Shown: positions 38,532 through 47,791 of the stretch, one piece after another | How positions within the stretch are numbered: the stretch's first letter is position 1 | Layout: each line of letters begins with the position of its first letter | Source of the DNA: Paracoccaceae bacterium | GTDB taxonomy: Bacteria > Pseudomonadota > Alphaproteobacteria > Rhodobacterales > Rhodobacteraceae | Direction: 5' to 3' | Length of the DNA stretch: 64,000 bases | Assembly: GCA_024304985.1 (NCBI GenBank) | Contig: JAMWZC010000006.1 | Coordinates: forward strand, 62,001 to 126,000 | The notes under the pieces: generated by a model | What the model saw: the letters and a program-made list of their open reading frames with translations, nothing else | Database searches by the model: none | Told to the model about the DNA's origin: nothing | Position numbers and translations under genes: made by a program

Positions 38532-39437
38532 ATGGATCGTCTGACGGAAATGGAGGCCTTCGCCACGGTTGTGGATCAAGGTGGCTTCACCGATGCGGCC
38601 AAGAAGATGGGTATCTCGAAATCGGCCGTGTCCAAGCATGTGTCCAGCCTCGAGGCGCGTCTGGGGGCGCGTCTGCTGAACCGCACCACGCGCCGAGTCA
38701 GCCCGACCGAGATCGGCCTTGCCTATTACGACCGCGCCCGCCGCGTCCTGAACGATGCAGGCGAGGCGGATGCGCTTGTCACCTCGATGCAATCGGCGCC
38801 ATCGGGCCTGTTGCGGATTTCGGTGGCCACGGATTTCGGGGTCAATCACCTGTCGCCGGTGCTGGGCGATTTCCTGTCGGAATTCCCTGATATCACCGTG
38901 AACATGGTGCTGAACAACCGCTATGTGGAACTGATCAGCGAGGGCTTCGACATGGCCGTGCGGATCGGCGAACTGGAGGACAGCACCCTGCGCGCCCGCA
39001 AGCTGACCGAGACGACCAAGCGGATGATCGCCAGCCCCAGCTATTTCGCCAAATATGGCCGCCCGCAGAAGATCGACGATCTGAACGATCACAAGCTGCT
39101 GCACTACTCCAACCAGTCCAACGGCAACGTCTGGAAACTGACCGCCCCTTCGGGCGAAAAACGGCAGGTCCGCACCGCGGGCTGGCTCAGCGTGAATGAC
39201 GGCCAATCCCTGCTGAACGCCTGTGTCGCGGGGCTTGGCATCGCCTATCTGCCCAGCTTCCTCTATGCCGACGCGATGGAGAAAGGTCTGGTCGAGGATG
39301 CCATTCCCGACCTGCCGGTGGAAACCCAGGGCATCTACGCGGTCTATCCGCCGGGCCGGTTCACCCAGCCAAAGGTGCGCGCCTTCATCGACTTTCTGGT
39401 GCATGAATTCGCAGACAAGGGGCCGACCGAGTGGTGA
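38532..39437 (+). CDS. LysR family transcriptional regulator
   Basis: A 301-residue regulator. The winged helix-turn-helix occupies residues 1-60 (MEAFATVVDQGGFTDAAKKM, GISKSAVSKHVSSLEARLG) and the periplasmic-binding-protein-like effector domain about 90-295. The style (SGLLRISVATDFG, NRYVELISEGFDMAVRIG) matches the PecT/DsdC-like subgroup with degraded effector specificity. The ATG at 38532 follows AAGGG; upstream ATGs at 38514 and 38400 are less likely. It is divergent from the aminotransferase-ligase pair, a possible target. Confidence 0.9.
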   Translation: MDRLTEMEAFATVVDQGGFTDAAKKMGISKSAVSKHVSSLEARLGARLLNRTTRRVSPTEIGLAYYDRARRVLNDAGEADALVTSMQSAPSGLLRISVATDFGVNHLSPVLGDFLSEFPDITVNMVLNNRYVELISEGFDMAVRIGELEDSTLRARKLTETTKRMIASPSYFAKYGRPQKIDDLNDHKLLHYSNQSNGNVWKLTAPSGEKRQVRTAGWLSVNDGQSLLNACVAGLGIAYLPSFLYADAMEKGLVEDAIPDLPVETQGIYAVYPPGRFTQPKVRAFIDFLVHEFADKGPTEW

Positions 39438-39487
39438 TCCTCATCTGATGACACGGCAAGCCCGCCCGCGCCCTCGGTGCGGGTTTG

Positions 39488-40351
39488 TCATTTCTGCGCG
39501 GCGCGTCCGGCGAAATGCGCGCGCAGCAGCGTGACCAGTCGCCGTTGCAGCGGGCGATGCCGCTGCCGCAGGGGCAGGGCGGCGAACACCGGCTGCGGAA
39601 TACGCGGCGCACCCGTCACCGCATGGGCCTGACCTGACGTGATCAATGCCTGCGCCGTATCCTCCAGCACATAACCCGCGCCATCCAGCGCAAGGATCAA
39701 CCCCGTGACGGTCGCGTTCTGCCCGCTCGACACCGGCGCAGCCGTCAGTTGCGGCAACAACCCCGCATGGGCGGCGCTGAACGCGGGCGAGATATTGGCC
39801 CGCACATAGCGTTCACCGGGCAAACCGGACAAAGTGACGGGACAGGTCGAGATCATGCGATAGGACAACTCCCCCACCGTCTCGAAATGCAGGTCCGGCT
39901 GCGGCTTCGGCGTGAACAAAAGCGCCAGATCCAGCGCCCCGCTGACCAGATCGGCACACATCTGCGCGGAATAATCCGCCTCGATGTAAAACGCCGCCTC
40001 CGGCAATGCGGCGCGGAACTGGCGCATCCAGTCGCCGATATGATGATCCGTCAGATCGCGCTGCAACCCGATCCGCAGGGTCATGGCGCGGCTGCCCGAC
40101 CCGGCGGTATCCTGCAACGCCTCGGTCCAGCTTTGGCGCAGCGCCCGCGCATGCGGCTCGAATCGCAGCCCCTCGGTCGTCAGGCCCGTGCCCGCGCGGG
40201 ACCGATGAAACAGCCGACACCCCAACGCCGTCTCCAGCACCCGCACCCGCCCCGAAATGGTGGATTGTGTCACCCCCAACCGATCCGCCGTGCGGTTGAA
40301 GCTGCGCGTCTCGCACAGGTCCAGAAAGGTTTCCAGAAGCTCGGTTTGCAT
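39488..40351 (-). CDS. LysR family transcriptional regulator of the demethylase operon
   Basis: A 287-residue LysR protein (MQTELLETFLDLCETRSFNR at the N-terminus, then ADRLGVTQSTISGRVRVLE as the recognition helix). It is divergent from the five-gene operon starting at 40457, the classic LysR arrangement. A 19-bp inverted repeat with an ATC-N9-GAT core lies between them. Two ATGs overlap at 40354 and 40351; the second is better spaced from AGGTG. The open frame continues far upstream, opposite the demethylase gene, but that part is not coding. The inducer is presumably the operon's substrate. Confidence 0.88.
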   Translation of the reverse strand: MQTELLETFLDLCETRSFNRTADRLGVTQSTISGRVRVLETALGCRLFHRSRAGTGLTTEGLRFEPHARALRQSWTEALQDTAGSGSRAMTLRIGLQRDLTDHHIGDWMRQFRAALPEAAFYIEADYSAQMCADLVSGALDLALLFTPKPQPDLHFETVGELSYRMISTCPVTLSGLPGERYVRANISPAFSAAHAGLLPQLTAAPVSSGQNATVTGLILALDGAGYVLEDTAQALITSGQAHAVTGAPRIPQPVFAALPLRQRHRPLQRRLVTLLRAHFAGRAAQK

Positions 40352-40360
40352 CATCGCACC

Positions 40361-40379
40361 TGATCGGTTTTTCCGATCA
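40361..40379. promoter_or_regulatory. LysR-type operator between lysR and the demethylase operon
   Basis: A perfect inverted repeat TGATCGG-TTTTT-CCGATCA, whose core is ATC-N9-GAT, the classical LysR recognition motif. It lies ten bases upstream of the lysR start and about 78 bases upstream of the operon start, as expected for a recognition site serving both. Confidence 0.7.
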
Positions 40380-40456
40380 ATAAACCCAAGTGCTGCGGAT
40401 TGATAGAGGGCGTGCCCGCGCCGATAGTCGCTCTGACAGACGACAAGGAGCAGGGC

Positions 40457-42883
40457 ATGGCAGAGTTTCCGACACAGGCGCGCGTGGTCATCATCGGTGG
40501 CGGCGTGGTGGGGACTTCCGCGCTCTATCATCTGGCCAAGGCGGGATGGACCGACTCGCTTTTGCTGGAGCGCAACGAGCTGACCGCAGGCTCCACATGG
40601 CATGCCGCAGGCAATGTGCCGACCTTTTCGTCCAGTTGGTCGATCATGAACATGCAGCGCTATTCCGCAGACCTCTATCGCCGCTTGGGGGCCGAGGTGG
40701 ATTATCCGATGAACTACCATGTCACCGGATCGCTGCGTCTGGGCCATTCCCGCGAACGGATGCAGGAATTCGCCCGCGTCGTCGGCATGGGCCGCTATCA
40801 GGGGATGGAGCTTGACCTGCTTGGCCCCTCCGAGATGCGCGGCCGCTATCCTTTCCTCGAAACCCACGATCTGCAAGGCGCGCTCTATGATCCCAATGAT
40901 GGCGACATCGACCCCGCGCAACTGACGCAGGCTTTGGCCAAAGGCGCGCGGCAGATGGGCGCGCGGATCGAACGCTTCTGCCCCGTCACCGCTGTCCGCC
41001 GCGAAGGCGACGAATGGGTGATCGTGACGCCGAAGGGCGAGGTGCGCTGCGAAAAGGTCGTGAACGCCGCAGGCTATTACGCGCGCGAAGTGGGCGCGAT
41101 GTTCGGCCGCGACGTGCCCATGATGGTGATGAGCCATCAATATCTTCTCTTCGACACGATCCCCGAACTCGCCGAATGGTCCGCCACACAGGGCGCGAAA
41201 CTGCCCCTCCTGCGCGATGTGGACAGTAGCTACTACCTGCGGCAGGAAAAGAACGGCTTCAACCTCGGCCCCTACGAATCCAACTGCCGCGCCCATTGGA
41301 TCACGCCAGACGATCCCATGCCCGAAGATTTCAGCTTCCAGCTTTTCCCCGACGATCTGGATCGTCTGGAATGGCATATCGCCGACGCCATGGCCCGCGT
41401 GCCCCTGCTGGAAAAGGCCGCGCTGCAAAAGGTGATCAACGGCCCGATCCCCTATACCCCCGATGGCAACCCGCTCATCGGCCCCATGCCCGGCCTGCCC
41501 AATGCGTTCGAGGCGTGCGTGTTCACCTTCGGCATCTGCCAGGGCGGCGGCGCGGGCAAGGTTCTGGCCGAATGGGTGACCGAAGGCGGCACCGAATGGG
41601 ACATGTGGTCCTGCGACCCCCGCCGCTTCACAGGGTTCGAGGATCGCGATTACTGCATCGCCAAGGGGATGGAGGTTTACGGCCATGAATACGGCATGCA
41701 CTTCCCCCATGCCCGCTGGCCCGCAGGCGCCGACAAGAAACTCTCGGCCCTGCACTCCCGCCTGAAAGACGAAGGCGCGCAATTCGGCGCCTATAACGGC
41801 TGGGAACGCGCCAACTGGTTTGCCGCCCCCGGCGATGACATCAGCTGGGACGGCAGCCAGACATGGGACCGCGCCGGCCCATGGGCGCCTCGCGTCGCCG
41901 CCGAATGCGCCGCCGTGCGTGATACATGCGGCGTGCTGGCGATTTCCGGCTTCACCCGCCTGTCGGTCGAAGGGCCGGGCGCGCAGGACTACGTCAATTC
42001 CCTCACCGCCTCGCGCATCCCGCGCGTGGGCCGCGTGGGTCTGGCCTATTTCGCCGATACCAAAGGCCGGATCGTCACGGAAATGTCCGTGATCCCGCGC
42101 AGCGCAGATTGCACATGGCTGATCACCGCAGGTGTCGCGCAAAGCCACGACCGCGAATGGATCGCGCGCACAGCCCCGGATGGCATCACCGTCCATGACC
42201 GCTCGGATAAATACGACTGCCTTCTGGTCACCGGCCCCAAGGCCCGCGCCATCCTCGCTCCGCTCACCGATGCCGACCTCACCCTGCCATGGCTCTCGGC
42301 CCAGGACGCCACCGTCTGCGGCGTCGATTGCACCCTGATGCGTGTCTCCTTCGCAGGCGAACTGGGCTGGGAAGTGCATTGCCCCGCCGCCGACGCCCCT
42401 GTGATCTGGGACGCCGTGACCGCTGCGGGAGCCAAACCCTTCGGCATGTTCGCCCTCAACGCCCTTCGCATCGAAAAGGGCTACCGCGCATGGAAAGGCG
42501 ATCTCTCCACCGATTACACCCTGCTGCAGGGCGGGCTCGATCGCTTCATCGACTGGTCCAAGGACTTTCCCGGCAAAGCCGCCCTGCTGGCCGAACAACA
42601 GGCTGGCGTCACCAAACGTTTCGTGACCCTCACGGTCGCAGCAGGCGATCAGGACGCGCCCTATATGTCCACCCTCTGGCATGACGGGCAGGTCGTGGGC
42701 GAAACCACCAGCGGCGCGTGGGGCTACCGCGTGAACGCATCCCTCGCGCTGGGCATGTTGCGCGCCGATCTGGCCCAACCGGGCACCCTGTTGGAGGTTG
42801 AAATCTTTGGTAAGCGTTATCCCGCAACAGTGATGCCGGATGGCCCGATCTGGGACCCGGCCAATGAAAGGATACGCGCATGA
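40457..42883 (+). CDS. FAD-dependent oxidoreductase / GcvT fusion (dimethylglycine or sarcosine dehydrogenase type), copy 1
   Basis: An 808-residue fusion. The N-terminal FAD domain (about 1-380) has VVIIGGGVVGTSALYHLAKAG at 10-30 and STWHAAGN with His49, the position of the covalent FAD histidine in dimethylglycine dehydrogenase. The C-terminal half (about 430-808) is a GcvT-like aminomethyltransferase that binds tetrahydrofolate (ERANWF, SFAGELGWEVHCPA). Such enzymes oxidise an N-methyl group and pass it to THF as methylene-THF. The start follows AAGGAG. It is the first gene of an operon coupled throughout by ATGA/TGATG overlaps. Confidence 0.92.
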   Translation: MAEFPTQARVVIIGGGVVGTSALYHLAKAGWTDSLLLERNELTAGSTWHAAGNVPTFSSSWSIMNMQRYSADLYRRLGAEVDYPMNYHVTGSLRLGHSRERMQEFARVVGMGRYQGMELDLLGPSEMRGRYPFLETHDLQGALYDPNDGDIDPAQLTQALAKGARQMGARIERFCPVTAVRREGDEWVIVTPKGEVRCEKVVNAAGYYAREVGAMFGRDVPMMVMSHQYLLFDTIPELAEWSATQGAKLPLLRDVDSSYYLRQEKNGFNLGPYESNCRAHWITPDDPMPEDFSFQLFPDDLDRLEWHIADAMARVPLLEKAALQKVINGPIPYTPDGNPLIGPMPGLPNAFEACVFTFGICQGGGAGKVLAEWVTEGGTEWDMWSCDPRRFTGFEDRDYCIAKGMEVYGHEYGMHFPHARWPAGADKKLSALHSRLKDEGAQFGAYNGWERANWFAAPGDDISWDGSQTWDRAGPWAPRVAAECAAVRDTCGVLAISGFTRLSVEGPGAQDYVNSLTASRIPRVGRVGLAYFADTKGRIVTEMSVIPRSADCTWLITAGVAQSHDREWIARTAPDGITVHDRSDKYDCLLVTGPKARAILAPLTDADLTLPWLSAQDATVCGVDCTLMRVSFAGELGWEVHCPAADAPVIWDAVTAAGAKPFGMFALNALRIEKGYRAWKGDLSTDYTLLQGGLDRFIDWSKDFPGKAALLAEQQAGVTKRFVTLTVAAGDQDAPYMSTLWHDGQVVGETTSGAWGYRVNASLALGMLRADLAQPGTLLEVEIFGKRYPATVMPDGPIWDPANERIRA

Positions 42884-43770
42884 CCAAGATCACACTTCTC
42901 GACGGTGGCATGGGGCAGGAACTGGTCCACCGCTCCGGCGACCGGCCCACCCCGCTGTGGTCCACCCAAGTCATGGTCGATCATCCGGGTATCGTGCAGG
43001 CTGTGCATGCCGATTACTTCGCCGCAGGGGCCACCATCGCCACCACCAACAGCTATGCCGTGCACCACGACCGCCTTGCTGGCACCCCGTTGGAAGGGCA
43101 ATTCGACGCCCTCATCGCACTCTCGCTCGCCGAAGCACAAGCCGCCCGCGCCGCCCATGGGTCAGGCCGCATCGCAGGCAGCATCGGCCCGCTGATCGCC
43201 AGCTACCGGCCCGATATCCACCCCGCCCATGATATCGCCGTCCCCCTCTATGCCGAGGTGGCCAATGCGCTGGCCAAAGGCTGCGACCTGATCATCTGCG
43301 AAACCGTCGCCAGCATCGCTCATGCCAAAGCCGCACTTGAGGGCGCAAGCCAATCCGGCAAACCTGTCTGGCTCTCGCTGACCGTGAATGACACCGACGG
43401 CACCCGCCTGCGCTCGGGCGAGGCACTCTCGGATGTCCTCGCCATCGCGGGTGACGCCGCCGCGATCCTCATCAACTGCTCCATGCCCGAGGCGATCCCC
43501 GCCGCTCTGGATATCCTCGCACAAGGCGACAAACCCTTCGGCGCCTATGCCAACGGCTTCACCAAGATCACCGAAGCCTTCCTTGCCCACAAACCCACCG
43601 TCGATGCCCTCTCGGCCCGGCAGGATTTGGGACCAGAGGCTTACGCCAAACACGCCATGGGCTGGATCGCCCAAGGGGCCACCATCGTCGGCGGCTGCTG
43701 CGAAGTTGGCCCCGCCCATATCACCGAACTGGCAGCCCAGATCCGCGCTGCGGGACATGAGGTTGTCTGA
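42880..43770 (+). CDS. Homocysteine S-methyltransferase family protein
   Basis: A 296-residue TIM-barrel methyltransferase. The zinc site is Cys200 (LINCSMPEA) and Cys273-Cys274 (GGCCEVGPAHI). Family members methylate homocysteine from S-methylmethionine or betaine, or act as the homocysteine module of cobalamin-dependent enzymes. It is flanked by two N-demethylases, which suggests a methylated nitrogen donor. It overlaps both neighbours. Donor identity is unknown. Confidence 0.9.
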   Translation: MTKITLLDGGMGQELVHRSGDRPTPLWSTQVMVDHPGIVQAVHADYFAAGATIATTNSYAVHHDRLAGTPLEGQFDALIALSLAEAQAARAAHGSGRIAGSIGPLIASYRPDIHPAHDIAVPLYAEVANALAKGCDLIICETVASIAHAKAALEGASQSGKPVWLSLTVNDTDGTRLRSGEALSDVLAIAGDAAAILINCSMPEAIPAALDILAQGDKPFGAYANGFTKITEAFLAHKPTVDALSARQDLGPEAYAKHAMGWIAQGATIVGGCCEVGPAHITELAAQIRAAGHEVV

Positions 43771-46214
43771 TGTCTGATCTTCCCGCCCGCGCACAGGCTG
43801 TCATCATCGGGGGCGGGGTTTCCGGCTGCTCCGTTGCCTATCATCTGGCCAAGGCTGGCTGGACCGATATCATCCTGCTGGAGCGTAAACAGCTCACCTC
43901 CGGCACCACATGGCACGCGGCGGGCCTCATCGGGCAGCTACGCGGCAGCCAGAACATGACCCGCCTCGCGAAATATTCCGCCGATCTCTATGTCAAACTG
44001 GAAGCGGAAACGGGTGTCGCCACCGGCATGCGCCAGACCGGGTCCATCTCGGTCGCCCTCACCCCACACCGGCTCGAAGAACTCCGCCGTCAAGCCACGC
44101 TCGCCCGCGCCTTCGACGTGGACGTGGCCGAAATCTCCCCGGCCGAGATCAAAGCCATGTATCCTCACCTTGAGGTCGGCGACGTGCTGGGCGGCGTCCA
44201 CCTGCCGCTGGATGGCCAATGCGACCCCGCCAATATCGCCATGGCACTGGCCAAAGGCGCACGCATGCGCGGCGCGCGCATCGTGGAAGGCGTCAAGGTC
44301 ACCCGCGTCACTGACAATGGCACCCGTGTCACAGGCGTCGATTGGGAAACGGCGGACGGCCGCGGCCATATCGCAGCCGATGTGGTGATCAACTGCGGCG
44401 GCATGTGGGGCCGCGATCTGGCCGCAGGGTCCGGCGTCACCCTGCCGCTGCATGCCTGCGAACATTTCTACCTGCTCACCGAACCCGTCGAAGGCTTGGG
44501 CCGTCTGCCCGTCCTGCGCGTCCCCGACGAATGCGCCTATTACAAGGAGGACGCAGGCAAGATGATGCTGGGGGCCTTCGAGCCGAAAGCCAAACCCTGG
44601 GGCATGAACGGCATATCCGAGGATTTCTGCTTCGACAGCCTGCCCGAGGATTTTGACCATTTCCAACCCATCCTCGAACATGCCATGCACCGCATGCCCC
44701 TGTTCCAGACGGCGGGGATCCACACTTTCTTCAACGGCCCCGAAAGCTTCACCCCCGATGACCGCTACTATCTGGGCGAAGCCCCGGAAAAACGTGGCTA
44801 CTGGATTGCCGCAGGCTACAACTCCATCGGCATCGTCTCATCCGGCGGGGCAGGGATGGCGCTGGCCCATTGGATCACTGAGGGCGCGCCGCCCTTTGAC
44901 CTGTGGGAAGTGGATATCCGCCGCGCCCAACCGTTCCAGCGCAACCGCCGCTACCTGCGCGAACGCGTGACCGAAACGCTGGGTCTGCTCTACGCCGATC
45001 ACTACCCCTACCGCCAGGTTGAGACCGCGCGCGGTATCCGCCGCTCGCCCCTGCACCAACATCTGGCCGACCGTGGCGCTGTGTTTGGCGAAGTCGCTGG
45101 ATGGGAACGCGCCAACTGGTTCGCCAAACCGGGGCAGGAGCGGGAATACCGCTACGACTGGCACCGCCAGAACTGGTTCGACAACCAGCACGCCGAACAC
45201 ATGGCCATCCGCAACGGTGTCGGCCTGTTCGACATGACCAGCTTCGGCAAAATCCGGGTAGAAGGACCGGACGCACTCCCCTTCCTGCAACGCCTCTGCG
45301 CCAATCAGATGGACGTGCCCGCAGGCCGCATCGTCTATACCCAGATGCTCAACGACCGGGGCGGGATCGAATCCGATCTGACCGTCACGCGCCTGTCGGA
45401 AACCGCCTTCCTTCTGGTCGTGCCGGGGGCCACGCTGCAACGCGATCTGGCATGGCTGCGCCGCCATCTGGGGGATGACCTCGCCGTCATCACCGATATG
45501 ACCGCATCCGAGGCCGTGCTCTGCCTCATGGGGCCAAAATCCCGCGACCTGATGGCCAGCGTCAGTCCCGATGACATGGGCAACACCGCCCATCCTTTCG
45601 GCACCGCGCGCGAGATCGAGATCGGCATGGGCCTCGCCCGCGCGCATCGCGTCTCCTATGTCGGCGAACTCGGGTGGGAGCTGTATGTCAGCACCGACCA
45701 AGCCGCCCATGTCTTCGAGGCGCTGGAGGAGGCAGGGGCCGACTTGGGCCTCACCCTTTGCGGTCTGCACACGCTGGACAGTTGCCGGATCGAGAAAGCC
45801 TATCGCCACTGGGGCCATGACATCACGGACGAGGATCACGTGCTGGAAGCGGGCCTTGGCTTTGCCACCCGCACAGGCAAGGGCGATTTCATCGGCCGCG
45901 ACGCGGTGCTGCGCAAACGCGAGGCGGGTCTGAACCGCCGCATGGTGCAACTGCTGCTGCAAGACCCCGAACCGATGCTCTTTCATAACGAGGCGCTGGT
46001 GCGCGACGGGCAGATCGTCTCCATCGTCACCTCCGCCAATTACGGCCACGCGCTCGGTGGCGCGGTCGGCATGGCCTATGTGCCTTGCGCGGGCGAAACC
46101 GCCGAACAGGTGCTGGCCTCAACCTATGAAATCGAAGTGGCGGGGCGGCGCTATGCCGCCAAAGCCTCGCTTGACCCGCTGTATGACCCCAAGGGCGAAA
46201 GGATGAAGGCATGA
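43770..46214 (+). CDS. FAD-dependent oxidoreductase / GcvT fusion, copy 2
   Basis: An 814-residue paralogue of copy 1 with the same domains: FAD motif VIIGGGVSGCSVAYHLAKAG at 11-30, TTWHAAGL with His49, and a GcvT half (about 430-814, ERANWF, SYVGELGWELYVS). The first 50 residues are very close to copy 1, while the substrate domain differs, consistent with duplication and specialisation for successive demethylation steps. The start overlaps the previous stop as TGATG. Confidence 0.92.
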   Translation: MSDLPARAQAVIIGGGVSGCSVAYHLAKAGWTDIILLERKQLTSGTTWHAAGLIGQLRGSQNMTRLAKYSADLYVKLEAETGVATGMRQTGSISVALTPHRLEELRRQATLARAFDVDVAEISPAEIKAMYPHLEVGDVLGGVHLPLDGQCDPANIAMALAKGARMRGARIVEGVKVTRVTDNGTRVTGVDWETADGRGHIAADVVINCGGMWGRDLAAGSGVTLPLHACEHFYLLTEPVEGLGRLPVLRVPDECAYYKEDAGKMMLGAFEPKAKPWGMNGISEDFCFDSLPEDFDHFQPILEHAMHRMPLFQTAGIHTFFNGPESFTPDDRYYLGEAPEKRGYWIAAGYNSIGIVSSGGAGMALAHWITEGAPPFDLWEVDIRRAQPFQRNRRYLRERVTETLGLLYADHYPYRQVETARGIRRSPLHQHLADRGAVFGEVAGWERANWFAKPGQEREYRYDWHRQNWFDNQHAEHMAIRNGVGLFDMTSFGKIRVEGPDALPFLQRLCANQMDVPAGRIVYTQMLNDRGGIESDLTVTRLSETAFLLVVPGATLQRDLAWLRRHLGDDLAVITDMTASEAVLCLMGPKSRDLMASVSPDDMGNTAHPFGTAREIEIGMGLARAHRVSYVGELGWELYVSTDQAAHVFEALEEAGADLGLTLCGLHTLDSCRIEKAYRHWGHDITDEDHVLEAGLGFATRTGKGDFIGRDAVLRKREAGLNRRMVQLLLQDPEPMLFHNEALVRDGQIVSIVTSANYGHALGGAVGMAYVPCAGETAEQVLASTYEIEVAGRRYAAKASLDPLYDPKGERMKA

Positions 46215-47791
46215 CTGAGCTGATTGTCGAAGGCTGCGCACCCGAACGTGCAAAGCGATCCGCCCTGCGGTCAGGCGGGCGGGCCGCCCGTGTCGCCGCA
46301 CGCGGCGCACCCTTGGCGGATAACATCCGCCCCGTGCGACCGGGCATGTCCGGCGGGCAATACAAACCCCTGACCGAGGCCGGGATGCAGCGCATCCATC
46401 AAGCCGCTCTCGACGCGCTGGAAACCATCGGTCTGGCCGACGCGCCCCCAAGCGGCGTGGAAATCATGACCCGCGCAGGTGCGATCCTCGGCACCGATGG
46501 CCGCCTGCGCTTCCCGCGTGCCTTGGTCGAGGATATGCTGGCCCTCGCCGCCCGCGACATCACCCTGTTTGGCCGCGATGCGAAACATGATCTGCACCTG
46601 TCGGGCAGCAAGGTCCATTTCGGCACGGCGGGGGCGGCGGTGCATATCGTCGATCTGGAAACCAACAGCTACCGCGACAGCACGGCGCAAGACCTCTACA
46701 ATGCCGCGCGCCTGACCCATCATCTGGACAATGTGCATTTCTTCCAGCGGGCCATGGTCTGCCGCGATGTGCTGGATAACTTCCAGATGGATATCAACAC
46801 GCTTTATGCCTGCTGCGCGGGCACCACGAAACATGTGGGCACGTCCTTCTCGGACCCCTCCCATGTCGATGGATGCTTCGACCTTCTGCACATGATCGCG
46901 GGCGGAGAGGCGGCGTGGCGCGCGCGCCCCTTCGTCAGCAATTCCAACTGCTTCGTCGTCCCGCCGATGAAATTCGCGACGGAAAGCTGTCAGACGATGG
47001 AAGCCTGCATCCGCGCCGGTATGCCCGTCCTGCTTCTGTCCGCTGGCCAAGCCGGCGCCACCGCACCCGCCCCCATCGCGCTGGCCATCGTGCAGGCGGT
47101 CGCAGAATGTCTGGCAGGCGTGGTCTATGTCAACGCCATGTCGCCGGGCCATCCTGCGATCTTCGGCACATGGCCCTTCGTGTCCGACCTGCGCACAGGC
47201 GCCATGTCCGGCGGCAGCGCGGAACAGGCGCTGCTGACCGCAGGCTGCGCCCAGATGCACCAGTTCTACCGCCTGCCGGGGGGGGCTGCCGCAGGCATCG
47301 CCGACAGCAAACTTCCCGACATGCAGGCGGGTTGGGAACAGGGCATCTCCAACGTCCTCGCGGGCCTCTCCGGCCTGAACATGGTCTATGAGGCGGTGGG
47401 GATGCATGCCTCCCTCCTTGGCTTCTGCCTTGAATCGCTGGTTCTGGGCGATGACATGCTGGGCCAGGTCATGCGCTGCGTGCGCGGCATCGACGTGACC
47501 GAGGACAGCGTGAGCATCGAAGCGATGCGCCAGGTCTGCCTTGAAGGTCCCGGCCATTATCTGGGATCGTCGCAAACGCTGGCCCTGATGCAGACCGAAT
47601 ATATCTACCCCGAAATTGCCAACCGCATGAGCCCAAAGGAATGGGCCGAGGCGGATAAACCCGACCTGCTGCGCGTCGCCCGCGCCCGCATGGACCGCAT
47701 CCTTGCGCACTCAGGTTCGCTGATTGACCCGGCCACCGACGCAGCCGTGCGCGCCAAGTTCCAAATCGCCTTTGACGGACGGCCAGCATGA
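46211..47791 (+). CDS. Trimethylamine methyltransferase family protein (MttB-like, non-pyrrolysine)
   Basis: A 526-residue protein of the MttB superfamily, TIM-barrel type (VHFGTAGAAVHIVDLET, FQRAMVCRDVLDNFQMDINT, GMPVLLLSAGQAGATAPAPIA). No in-frame TAG interrupts it, so it is the pyrrolysine-free branch that includes glycine betaine methyltransferase MtgB. Those enzymes usually transfer the methyl group to a separate corrinoid protein. None is encoded in the operon or anywhere in this window. It overlaps both neighbours. The acceptor is therefore unknown. Confidence 0.9.
   Translation: MTELIVEGCAPERAKRSALRSGGRAARVAARGAPLADNIRPVRPGMSGGQYKPLTEAGMQRIHQAALDALETIGLADAPPSGVEIMTRAGAILGTDGRLRFPRALVEDMLALAARDITLFGRDAKHDLHLSGSKVHFGTAGAAVHIVDLETNSYRDSTAQDLYNAARLTHHLDNVHFFQRAMVCRDVLDNFQMDINTLYACCAGTTKHVGTSFSDPSHVDGCFDLLHMIAGGEAAWRARPFVSNSNCFVVPPMKFATESCQTMEACIRAGMPVLLLSAGQAGATAPAPIALAIVQAVAECLAGVVYVNAMSPGHPAIFGTWPFVSDLRTGAMSGGSAEQALLTAGCAQMHQFYRLPGGAAAGIADSKLPDMQAGWEQGISNVLAGLSGLNMVYEAVGMHASLLGFCLESLVLGDDMLGQVMRCVRGIDVTEDSVSIEAMRQVCLEGPGHYLGSSQTLALMQTEYIYPEIANRMSPKEWAEADKPDLLRVARARMDRILAHSGSLIDPATDAAVRAKFQIAFDGRPA

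Noticed and set aside
40352-42778. Minus-strand open frame continuing upstream of the LysR gene for about 800 codons, opposite the first FAD-GcvT gene
   Set aside because: It has no family signature, and the plus-strand protein over the same bases is clearly real. Only the last 287 residues (39488-40351) are coding. It is a by-product of high GC and codon bias.
46211-47791. Pyrrolysine in the MttB-like protein
   Set aside because: No in-frame TAG interrupts the gene, so it belongs to the non-pyrrolysine branch.
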